Positions 56,871 through 64,000 of a stretch of DNA of 64,000 nucleotides are shown one piece after another (the stretch's first letter is position 1; each line of letters begins with the position of its first letter). This DNA is from Phyllobacterium zundukense. Its GTDB lineage: Bacteria; Pseudomonadota; Alphaproteobacteria; Rhizobiales; Rhizobiaceae. A program made the position numbers and the translations under genes. Location: contig NZ_CP017940.1 of assembly GCF_002764115.1 (NCBI RefSeq), positions 2,020,501-2,084,500 on the forward strand, read 5' to 3'. The notes under the pieces were generated by a model. It ran no database searches. It saw only the letters and a list, made by a program, of their open reading frames with translations, and was not told where the DNA came from.

Positions 56871-57140
56871 TCAATTAAGCTGAGGGAAGAATACCGGTAT
56901 ATCGTCGACGCCGTAGCCAAGCTTTTGATTTACCACATAGAAAATGGCGAAGATAACGGCCGAGATAATTGTCGTAAGCAGGAAAACCCTGCCCATGCGA
57001 TGTTTGTGCGGAGCGCTGGGAGTTGTGCCCAGCGTGACATCGTCTTCTTCAGCTTGGGTACGCAGGCCAATCGGCAGCATGGTGAAGAGCGTCAGCCACC
57101 AGAGGATGAAATAGACTGCCATTGCAGTTGCGATTGGCAT
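56871..57140 (-). CDS. DUF1467 family membrane protein
   Basis: The 89-residue protein has two transmembrane spans (about 4-26 and 50-72) separated by a charged loop (RTQAEEDD), which fits DUF1467. The ATG at 57140 begins one base past the mce stop. It is conserved beside mce and rnj in Hyphomicrobiales, function unknown. Confidence 0.9.
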   Translation of the reverse strand: MPIATAMAVYFILWWLTLFTMLPIGLRTQAEEDDVTLGTTPSAPHKHRMGRVFLLTTIISAVIFAIFYVVNQKLGYGVDDIPVFFPQLN

Positions 57141-57141
57141 T

Positions 57142-57546
57142 TTACTCTTGCTCCAGTTCAATCAGCGTCCCGTTGAAATCCTTCGGATGAAGAAACAGAA
57201 CGGGTTTGCCGTGTGCGCCGATCTTTGGCTCGCCGTCTCCAAGGATGCGGGCGCCCTGCTCTTTTAGCCTGTCGCGCGCTGCCACGATATCGGGCACTTC
57301 GTAGCAGACATGATGCATGCCGCCTGAAGGGTTCTTTGCCAGAAATGCAGCGATTGGTGAATCCACACCCAGCGGTTCCAGCAATTCGATCTTCGTATTG
57401 CCGACATCGATGAAGACGACCGTTACGCCATGCTCCGGCAGCATCTGGGGTTCGGTCAGTTTCGCGCCGAGCGTATTGCGATAAATCGCGGACGCGGCAG
57501 CCAGATCCGGCACGGCAATCGCGACATGGTTGAGACGGCCAAGCAT
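57142..57546 (-). CDS. mce: Methylmalonyl-CoA epimerase
   Basis: The epimerase interconverts (R)- and (S)-methylmalonyl-CoA in the propionate pathway. The 134-residue VOC-fold protein starts MLGRLNHVAIAVPDL with metal ligand His7, then PSGGMHHVCYEV and FLHPKDFNGTLIELEQE. It is the partner of the carboxyltransferase at 19.4 kb, though far from it here. Confidence 0.94.
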   Translation of the reverse strand: MLGRLNHVAIAVPDLAAASAIYRNTLGAKLTEPQMLPEHGVTVVFIDVGNTKIELLEPLGVDSPIAAFLAKNPSGGMHHVCYEVPDIVAARDRLKEQGARILGDGEPKIGAHGKPVLFLHPKDFNGTLIELEQE

Positions 57547-57553
57547 TGTTACC

Positions 57554-59227
57554 TCAGGGCCTGGTCACAAAGACTGTGACGATCGGCTTTTTGCCCCAAA
57601 CTTCATTGGTCGCAGCGCGTACCGCCCGGCGCACGGCCTCACGGACCATGGCTATATCCTTGCGTTTTTCACGTGGAATGCTTTGTACTGCACCAACCGC
57701 CGCGTCATAGAGCAAATCTTCGAGAAGCTCCCCCTCATCGTCGTTTTCGGGAAGGCCAATCGGGACGATCTCCGGATCCTCAAGGATATTGTATCTCTCG
57801 TCGAGCAGCATCGAGACGGCAACATGTCCGACATATGAAAGTTTGCGCCGGTCAACGATGCCGACCTCTTCCTCGTCGCCGATGAGCTTTCCATCCTTGT
57901 ACAAACGTCCGAATGGAGCCTGATCGATGATTTCAGCTCTGCCCGGTGCCAACCGCAGCACGTCGCCGTTGCGCACCTGCGGCACTTCCGGAATCCCGGC
58001 CATTGCGGCAAGAGATCCCTGCCCTACGAGATGCGCCGCCTCACCATGGACCGGTACAAGGATGCGCGGACGCACCCATGCATACATGCGCTTCAATTCG
58101 TTGCGCCGAGGATGGCCCGAAACGTGCACCAATTGATCGCCGTCGGAAATGACGTGAACGCCCTGTTCGATCAGGAGGTTCTTCGTATCGATAATTGCCT
58201 TTTCATTACCCGGGATAGGACGCGAGGAATAGATCACCGTGTCGCCAGCAGACAGTGCAACACTGCGCATTTCGTCTCGGGCCAGTTTTGCCAATGCGGC
58301 GCGCGGTTCACCCTGGCTGCCGGTCAGAATGATGACCATATTCTCGCGAGGAATGAAGCCATAATCGTCCTCGGCAAGGAATTCCGGAACGCCATCAAGA
58401 TAACCGAGCTCACTTGCCACATCGATCATGCGCTTCATCGAGCGGCCAAGTACCAGAACCTGGCGACCTGCGTCGCGAGCCGCCAAGGCGATGGACCGGA
58501 TACGCCCGACATTGGACGAGAAGGTGGTGATAGCCACGCGGCCGCGGGCCTTTTCGATGATCTCGCGCAGGCTCTCGCCGACTTCCCGTTCGGACGGGGA
58601 TTCGCCATCGCGCAGGGCATTGGTCGAATCGCACATCAAGGCGAGCACGCCTTCGTCACCAAGTGCGCGGAAACGCGCTTCATTGATGAGTGGCCCCAGC
58701 GACGGCTCGGGATCCATCTTCCAGTCGCCGGTGTGAATGACCGTGCCGAGCGGCGTCTTGATCGCCAGCGAAACAGGCTCCGGGATCGAGTGCGTAACAG
58801 CGAGCGCCTCGAATTCGAACGGACCAACATTGAAGGTTTCACTGGCGCGGTAGATGGTCACCGGAATGTTTGGGGCGCCCGGTTCCGACTGGCGCTTTGC
58901 TTCGAGCAAGCCGGCCGTGAAGGGTGTCGCATAGACGGGAACATTCAGCATCGGCCACAGATCAAGCAAGGCGCCATAATGATCTTCATGAGCATGCGTG
59001 ATCACAATGCCCTTCAGATTATTGCGCTCGGCCTGCAGGAAGCGAATATCGGGCAGCACGAGATCGGCACCCGGAAGGTCAGGACCGGCGAAACTCACGC
59101 CCATGTCAACCACGACCCACTCACGCTTGTGCGCGGGACCATAGCCGTACATGGCCAGGTTCATCCCGATCTCACCGACACCACCCAAGGGAAGGAAAAC
59201 AAGTTCCGCTTGATCGGAATTTGCCAT
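57554..59227 (-). CDS. rnj: Ribonuclease J
   Basis: RNase J is a beta-CASP metallo-beta-lactamase with endo- and 5'-exonuclease action, important for rRNA and mRNA decay in rhizobia. The 557 residues show the metal site THAHEDHYGAL (His78-Ala-His80-Glu-Asp82-His83), DSTNALRDG and the C-terminal region with GHVAVSML. The short length lacks the C-terminal oligomerisation domain extension of Gram-positive RNase J. It starts 22 bases after birA and mce follows 7 bases later. Confidence 0.96.
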   Translation of the reverse strand: MANSDQAELVFLPLGGVGEIGMNLAMYGYGPAHKREWVVVDMGVSFAGPDLPGADLVLPDIRFLQAERNNLKGIVITHAHEDHYGALLDLWPMLNVPVYATPFTAGLLEAKRQSEPGAPNIPVTIYRASETFNVGPFEFEALAVTHSIPEPVSLAIKTPLGTVIHTGDWKMDPEPSLGPLINEARFRALGDEGVLALMCDSTNALRDGESPSEREVGESLREIIEKARGRVAITTFSSNVGRIRSIALAARDAGRQVLVLGRSMKRMIDVASELGYLDGVPEFLAEDDYGFIPRENMVIILTGSQGEPRAALAKLARDEMRSVALSAGDTVIYSSRPIPGNEKAIIDTKNLLIEQGVHVISDGDQLVHVSGHPRRNELKRMYAWVRPRILVPVHGEAAHLVGQGSLAAMAGIPEVPQVRNGDVLRLAPGRAEIIDQAPFGRLYKDGKLIGDEEEVGIVDRRKLSYVGHVAVSMLLDERYNILEDPEIVPIGLPENDDEGELLEDLLYDAAVGAVQSIPREKRKDIAMVREAVRRAVRAATNEVWGKKPIVTVFVTRP

Positions 59228-59249
59228 TTATACTCCTAAAAACTGAATT

Positions 59250-60089
59250 CTATTCAGCACTTGCCGACGCAACTGCACCAAAATGGACATCACCGGCGGC
59301 AATTTTCACCCGCTCTCCATCATTGTCGCGAATAACGAAGCGGCAGTCCTCGTCAATCGTTTCGAATATACCACGCAGCACCGTTCCGTCGACTCGCACG
59401 GCAACTTCGCCGCCAAGCCCGGCAGCGCGTGCGAGCCAGCGCTTGCGAATTTCGGCCAGTCCGCGTCCCTCGCCCCAGATGCGGCTGTTCTCTTCCCAGG
59501 CGTCGGAGAGCGCCAGAAACAAGGTTTCCGCATCACAATCAGCGCCAAGACGGGCTAGCGACGTCGCCGGGTAGGGAACGTCGTCGGGATATGCAACGAC
59601 ATTGACACCAATGCCAATGACGATCGCAAAGCGGTTATCCGGCAATTGCGTCGATTCGAGCAAAATACCCGCGAGCTTTGCGCCACCGGCCAAAAGATCG
59701 TTTGGCCATTTGAGTTCGACGCGCAGTGGCGATTTGCCGGCTCCGGCATTTCCTGCTCCGTCGAGACCAACTGAAAAAGTCGCAGCCGGACAGACGGCGT
59801 CCAAAGCATCCGCAAGCGAAAGCCCGGCAACGAAGCCCAGCGTGGCGGCAGTTTTCAGTTCAAAATTCCCGGTCAGCAACAGTGAAGCGGCAAGGTTCCC
59901 CTGCGATGTTGCCCAGGCGCGGCCGCGTCGGCCACGGCCGCTTTGCTGGCTTTTGGAGACGATCCATAATTTTCCCGGATCGCCAGCCTGCGCCCGCTCC
60001 AGCGCAACAGCGTTGGTCGAGCCGACCGTCTCAAACGCCTCCAGCCGAAAACCGTTTTGCTGTGCCAGGGGCGAAAGTGAGAATCCCAT
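59250..60089 (-). CDS. birA: Biotin-[acetyl-CoA-carboxylase] ligase, no DNA-binding domain
   Basis: BirA attaches biotin to carboxylase subunits. The 279-residue protein starts at the catalytic domain: GRGRRGR (51-57, biotinyl-AMP loop), WPNDLLAGGAKLAGIL, and a C-terminal SH3-like domain. It lacks the winged-helix repressor domain of E. coli BirA, so it is monofunctional. The ATG at 60089 has GGGAG just upstream. Thirteen bases separate it from nuoN. Confidence 0.95.
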   Translation of the reverse strand: MGFSLSPLAQQNGFRLEAFETVGSTNAVALERAQAGDPGKLWIVSKSQQSGRGRRGRAWATSQGNLAASLLLTGNFELKTAATLGFVAGLSLADALDAVCPAATFSVGLDGAGNAGAGKSPLRVELKWPNDLLAGGAKLAGILLESTQLPDNRFAIVIGIGVNVVAYPDDVPYPATSLARLGADCDAETLFLALSDAWEENSRIWGEGRGLAEIRKRWLARAAGLGGEVAVRVDGTVLRGIFETIDEDCRFVIRDNDGERVKIAAGDVHFGAVASASAE

Positions 60090-60102
60090 TGGGCTCCCGG
60101 CC

Positions 60103-61527
60103 TTAGAAGAACGTCTTGGCGGCGGCTTCCGCATACGTGCTGACCGGTCCACCGATCAGAACATAGAAGAGCACCAGCAGGCCGGACACGCCGAGCACGA
60201 GGCGCAGTTCACCGGCCACTGGTACGAAGGCGCCTACCGGTTCATCGAACCACATGATTTTGATGATGCGCAGGTAGTAGAAAGCCCCCACGACCGACGC
60301 CACGATGCCAATGATTGCCAAAGCATAAAGGTTGGCCTGCATCGCAGCGAGAAAGGTGTACCATTTGCCCCAGAATCCGGCGAGCGGCGGGATACCGGCA
60401 AGCGAGAACATCAGGATTGTCAGAATTGTCGCCATAACCGGATTGGTGCGCGACAAGCCTGCAAGATCGCCAATCTGCTCAACATTGCCTTCCTTGCGCC
60501 GCATCGCGAGAATGAATGCAAATGTCCCGAGCGTGGTGACCAGATAGATCAGCATGTAGATCGCAACGCCGCGCACACCGACCAGAGTGCCAGCGGAGAG
60601 CCCAACCAGTGCGTAGCCCATGTGGCTGATGGAAGAATAAGCCATCAGCCGCTTGATGTTGCGCTGGCCAATCGCCGCAAAGGCGCCCAGGACCATCGAT
60701 GCGATAGCAATGAAGACGATGATCTGCTGCCAGTCATGGGTGATAGGCTGGAACGTCTCGACCGCGACGCGGGTCAGCAATGCCATGGCAGCCATTTTTG
60801 GTGCACTGGCGAAAAAGGCCGTAACCGGTGTGGGCGCGCCTTCATAAACGTCAGGCGTCCACATGTGGAACGGCACTGCAGAAATCTTGAAGGCAAGTCC
60901 AGCGAAGATGAATACGAGACCGAACACGACGCCAAGCTGCCGTTCGGAGCCGCCCAGCGCCTGAGCGATCGCCTCGAAGCCCGTGTGTCCCGTAAATCCG
61001 TAGACCAGTGAAATGCCGTAGAGCAGCATTCCTGACGACAAGGCGCCAAGCACGAAATACTTCAACCCGGCTTCCGTCGAACGCACATTGTCACGATTGA
61101 TGGCAGCGACGACGTAGAGCGCAAGCGACTGCAATTCCAGGCCGAGATAAAGCGACAATGTGTCGTTTGCCGAGATCATGAGCAGCATGCCGAGAGTGGA
61201 CAGCAGGATCAGGATCGGAAATTCGAACTTGTCGAATTTTTCTGCCTTGGCGAAACCTGCGGACATGACGAGCGTGACAACCGATCCAACCAGGGTCAGC
61301 ACCTTCATGAAGCGCGAGAATGGATCGCTGACGAAAGCGCGCCCGAACACATGGCCATCCTCGGGAAAAAGAACGACCAGCGCCAGCGCCGCGAGCAGCA
61401 ACGCAACTGCGAGGCCATGGACCAGCGCGTTTGCCCTTTCACCGGAAAACGCCCCGATCATCAGCAGAGCCAGTGCGCCCACTGTAATCAGCAGTTCAGG
61501 AGCCATAAGCGTCAAGTTGGGAATCAT
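60103..61527 (-). CDS. nuoN: NADH-quinone oxidoreductase subunit N
   Basis: NuoN is one of the three antiporter-like proton-pumping subunits of complex I. The 474-residue protein has about 14 transmembrane helices, with [20 protein letters not shown] and [19 protein letters not shown] in the core antiporter region. It is the last nuo gene, followed by birA. Confidence 0.97.
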   Translation of the reverse strand: MIPNLTLMAPELLITVGALALLMIGAFSGERANALVHGLAVALLLAALALVVLFPEDGHVFGRAFVSDPFSRFMKVLTLVGSVVTLVMSAGFAKAEKFDKFEFPILILLSTLGMLLMISANDTLSLYLGLELQSLALYVVAAINRDNVRSTEAGLKYFVLGALSSGMLLYGISLVYGFTGHTGFEAIAQALGGSERQLGVVFGLVFIFAGLAFKISAVPFHMWTPDVYEGAPTPVTAFFASAPKMAAMALLTRVAVETFQPITHDWQQIIVFIAIASMVLGAFAAIGQRNIKRLMAYSSISHMGYALVGLSAGTLVGVRGVAIYMLIYLVTTLGTFAFILAMRRKEGNVEQIGDLAGLSRTNPVMATILTILMFSLAGIPPLAGFWGKWYTFLAAMQANLYALAIIGIVASVVGAFYYLRIIKIMWFDEPVGAFVPVAGELRLVLGVSGLLVLFYVLIGGPVSTYAEAAAKTFF

Positions 61528-61547
61528 GTCGGTTTGGCCTCTTCCTG

Positions 61548-63053
61548 CTATTTCAGCGCCAGGGTGGCAGCTGAAGACAGCGCGTTATTGTATTGATTGA
61601 TCAGGGCGTGGACAGAGCTTGCCGTCGCATCGAAGACAGGCATCGGATAAACGCCGTAGAAGATTGTCAGGATTGCCAGCGGATAGATCACGGCTTTTTC
61701 ACGCGGCGACATATCCAGAAGCGATTTCAGGCTCTCCTTGTCGAGCGAACCGAATATGACACGGCGATAGAGCCAGAGTGCATAGGCTGCGGAGAAAATG
61801 ACGCCGCTGGCGGCAAACAGCGCAACCCATGTGTTGACGCGGAAGACGCCCAGCAAAGTAAGGAACTCACCAACAAAGCCTGAGGTTCCAGGCAGGCCAA
61901 CATTGGCCATGGTGAAGATCATGAACACCACAGCATATTTCGGCATGTTGTTGACGAGACCGCCATAGGCCGCAATCTCACGTGTATGGGTGCGGTCGTA
62001 GACGATACCGACACAGAGGAACAGCGCGCTCGAGACTAGCCCGTGCGAGAGCATCTGAAAAATTGCCCCCTGGATACCCTGCTCGTTGGCCGCGAAGATA
62101 CCCATTGTGACATAGCCCATGTGGGCCACGGACGAATAGGCGATCAGCTTCTTGATGTCTTGCTGCATCAGCGCGACGAGCGATGTGTAGATGATAGCGA
62201 CGATGGACAGCGTGTAGATCAGCGGCGCGAAATCAGCCGAAGCGATGGGGAACATCGGTATCGAGAAGCGGATGAAACCATATCCACCGAGCTTCAACAG
62301 GATGCCAGCCAGAATTGCGGAGGCTGCAGTTGGAGCTTCCACATGCGCATCCGGCAACCAGGTGTGTACCGGCCACATCGGCATCTTGACCGCAAAAGAG
62401 GCGAAGAATGCCAGCCAAAGCCAAGTCTGCAGCGACGCCGGGAATTTATAGGCAAGCAAGGTCGGAATGTCGGTCGTACCTGCCTGCCAGTACATCGCCA
62501 TGATGGCCAGCAGCATCAGCACCGAGCCGAGCAATGTGTAGAGGAAGAACTTGAAGCTTGCGTAGACGCGGCGCTTGCCACCCCAGACACCGATGATGAT
62601 GAACATCGGGACCAGAACTGCTTCAAAGAACACATAGAACAGAACGATATCGAGCGCGCAGAAGACACCGATCATCAGCGTTTCCAACACCAGGAACGCA
62701 ATCATGTACTCCTTGACCCTGGTCTGGATCGCTTCCCAGCTTGCCAGGATGCACAGCGGCATCAGGAAGGTGGTGAGGATGACGAACAGCATCGAAATGC
62801 CGTCCACACCCATATGATAGGAGATGCCGGAATCAAGCCAAGCGGCCTTTTCGACAAACTGGAAGCCAGCCTGGCCATTGTCGAAATAATACCAGATCAG
62901 CAATGACAGCAGGAACGTGATGATCGTCGTCCACAGCGTCACATTGCGGATGTTACGCCGTGCAGATTCACTGTCATCCCGGATCATCAGAAGGAGAAAG
63001 GCACCGACCAATGGCAGGAAGGTAACAGTCGAGAGAATTGGCCAGTCGGTCAT
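61548..63053 (-). CDS. nuoM: NADH-quinone oxidoreductase subunit M
   Basis: NuoM is the second antiporter-like subunit. The 501-residue protein carries the conserved [20 protein letters not shown] segment and [19 protein letters not shown]. Its ATG at 63053 shares one base with the nuoL stop (TGATG), and nuoN follows 20 bases after. An opening to 63080 would overlap nuoL coding and is not used. Confidence 0.97.
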   Translation of the reverse strand: MTDWPILSTVTFLPLVGAFLLLMIRDDSESARRNIRNVTLWTTIITFLLSLLIWYYFDNGQAGFQFVEKAAWLDSGISYHMGVDGISMLFVILTTFLMPLCILASWEAIQTRVKEYMIAFLVLETLMIGVFCALDIVLFYVFFEAVLVPMFIIIGVWGGKRRVYASFKFFLYTLLGSVLMLLAIMAMYWQAGTTDIPTLLAYKFPASLQTWLWLAFFASFAVKMPMWPVHTWLPDAHVEAPTAASAILAGILLKLGGYGFIRFSIPMFPIASADFAPLIYTLSIVAIIYTSLVALMQQDIKKLIAYSSVAHMGYVTMGIFAANEQGIQGAIFQMLSHGLVSSALFLCVGIVYDRTHTREIAAYGGLVNNMPKYAVVFMIFTMANVGLPGTSGFVGEFLTLLGVFRVNTWVALFAASGVIFSAAYALWLYRRVIFGSLDKESLKSLLDMSPREKAVIYPLAILTIFYGVYPMPVFDATASSVHALINQYNNALSSAATLALK

Positions 63054-64000
63054 CAGAAGTTGCTCCCGAGCATCATCCACGTGACGAGTGCGGCGACCCC
63101 AATGAGCATCGCGAACGCATAGTGATAAAGGTAACCGGTCTGCAGGCGCACCACCCGGTTGGTGACATCAACGACACGTGCGGAAATTCCGTCCGGGCCA
63201 TGACCGTCGATCAGCCAGCCGTCGCCCTGCTTCCACAGGAACCGGCCGAGAGCCTTGGCCGGACGAACGAACAGGAAGTCGTAGAGCTCGTCGAAATACC
63301 ACTTGTTGAGCAGGAACTGGTAGAGGCCAGGATGCTGTGCAGCAAGCCGCTTCGGCGTCTCCGGGGAGCGGATGTAGAAATACCAGGACACGAGGAACCC
63401 GGCCGCCATTGCGAGGAATGGCGACATAGCAACCAGGAACGGTACGTGATGATGCTCTTCGAGGATCTCGTTTTCCGGACCGGTAAAGATCGCACCCTTC
63501 CAGAACTCGGCATACTCATGCCCGAAGAAATACTCATGGAAGCCAACACCGGCAAACAGCGCGCCGAATGCCAGAATGAACAGCGGAACCAGCATGACAT
63601 AGGGCGATTCATGCACGTGATGCATGACATCATGGCTTGCACGCGGCTTGCCATGGAACGTCATGAAAATCAGGCGCCACGAATAGAAGCTGGTGAAGAT
63701 GGCGGCGATAACGAGAAGGATGAACGCATAGCCGGCAACCGGGCTATGCGATGCGTAGGCCGACTCGATGATCATGTCCTTGGAGAAGAACCCGGCAGTA
63801 CCGATAAGTGTGCCGGGAATGCCAAGGCCCGTCAGCGCAACCGTACCGACGACCATCAGCCAGTAGGTCTGAGGGATCAATTTGCGCAGACCACCCATGT
63901 GGCGCATGTCCTGTTCATCGGATACGGCGTGAATGACGGAGCCCGCTCCAAGGAACAGCAGGGCCTTGAAGAAGGCGTGCGTGAACAGGTGGAAAATGCC
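63053..64000 (-). CDS. nuoL: NADH-quinone oxidoreductase subunit L, 5' end outside window
   Basis: The last 315 codons of nuoL are visible. At the right edge the reading frame continues ([20 protein letters not shown], with [17 protein letters not shown]). The downstream part includes the long lateral amphipathic helix region and the terminal hydrophobic anchor. NuoL is the distal proton-pumping subunit. The start lies beyond 64000. Confidence 0.96.
   Translation of the reverse strand, partial: GIFHLFTHAFFKALLFLGAGSVIHAVSDEQDMRHMGGLRKLIPQTYWLMVVGTVALTGLGIPGTLIGTAGFFSKDMIIESAYASHSPVAGYAFILLVIAAIFTSFYSWRLIFMTFHGKPRASHDVMHHVHESPYVMLVPLFILAFGALFAGVGFHEYFFGHEYAEFWKGAIFTGPENEILEEHHHVPFLVAMSPFLAMAAGFLVSWYFYIRSPETPKRLAAQHPGLYQFLLNKWYFDELYDFLFVRPAKALGRFLWKQGDGWLIDGHGPDGISARVVDVTNRVVRLQTGYLYHYAFAMLIGVAALVTWMMLGSNF

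Noticed and set aside
1..64000. CRISPR arrays, tRNA or rRNA genes, insertion sequences
   Set aside because: I scanned the intergenic gaps and saw no regularly spaced repeats, no cloverleaf-like T-arm motifs, no rRNA stretch and no transposase-like ORF. A tRNAscan-SE run would settle the tRNA question.

Overview
The window is ordinary chromosomal DNA of an alphaproteobacterium of the order Hyphomicrobiales (Rhizobiales), most like the Brucella/Ochrobactrum/Phyllobacterium/Mesorhizobium group. The evidence is gene content and order: an AlaC-type aminotransferase next to hom and glpX, folE-hisI, a BTLCP peptidase beside a PilZ protein, gatC-gatA, pyrB with a degenerate pyrC, topA-rnr-DUF983-NUDIX, divK-pleD beside DUF3572 and dinB, and a nuoLMN-birA-rnj-mce-DUF1467-proS-lolC-lolD string. 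GTTC-N7-GTTC SOS boxes and an apparent THF-II riboswitch also fit this group. The species is not determined. I see no IS element, prophage, CRISPR array, rRNA or tRNA gene.

Layout. 1-5.5 kb: central metabolism (glpX, hom, aminotransferase), yidD with an Fe-S scaffold, then riboswitch-led folE and hisI. 5.6-13.4 kb: patatin-like hydrolase, CBS protein, rhomboid, PAS and PilZ proteins, prolyl iminopeptidase, BTLCP peptidase, gamma-carbonic anhydrase, small conserved proteins. 13.4-19.2 kb: cysE, a csp-DUF192-hydrolase operon, gloA, and DUF898-M48. 19.4-22.4 kb: a carboxyltransferase beta-subunit gene followed by a lower-GC stretch holding only small ORFs, the most accessory-looking part. 22.4-30.5 kb: flavoprotein-YdcF-GNAT-gatA-GNAT-gatC on the minus strand, a secreted protein, UPF0173 hydrolase, ruvX. 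30.8-44.6 kb: aidB (minus), then a plus-strand run pyrB-pyrC'-plsY-dprA, topA-rnr-DUF983-NUDIX-MFS. 44.6-47.5 kb: candidate sRNA, rpmG, divK-pleD. 47.6-56.3 kb: dinB, dnaE, an SOS-controlled micropeptide, lolD-lolC-proS. 56.3-64 kb: candidate structured RNA, then DUF1467-mce-rnj-birA-nuoN-nuoM-nuoL (nuoL cut by the window edge).

Connections. PleD and DivK form the cell-cycle and c-di-GMP signalling pair, and the PilZ protein is a possible effector. Two LexA-type boxes in this window suggest a small SOS regulon: one at dinB and one at a 28-residue single-span membrane peptide upstream of dnaE. In architecture that peptide resembles known SOS-induced division inhibitors such as Caulobacter SidA. 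It is the strongest candidate for something undescribed here. Other points of interest are the folE riboswitch with an upstream arm able to out-compete it, an anti-Shine-Dalgarno-type sRNA before rpmG, a structured terminator-ended RNA before DUF1467, and a dihydroorotase homologue that has lost its metal ligands.
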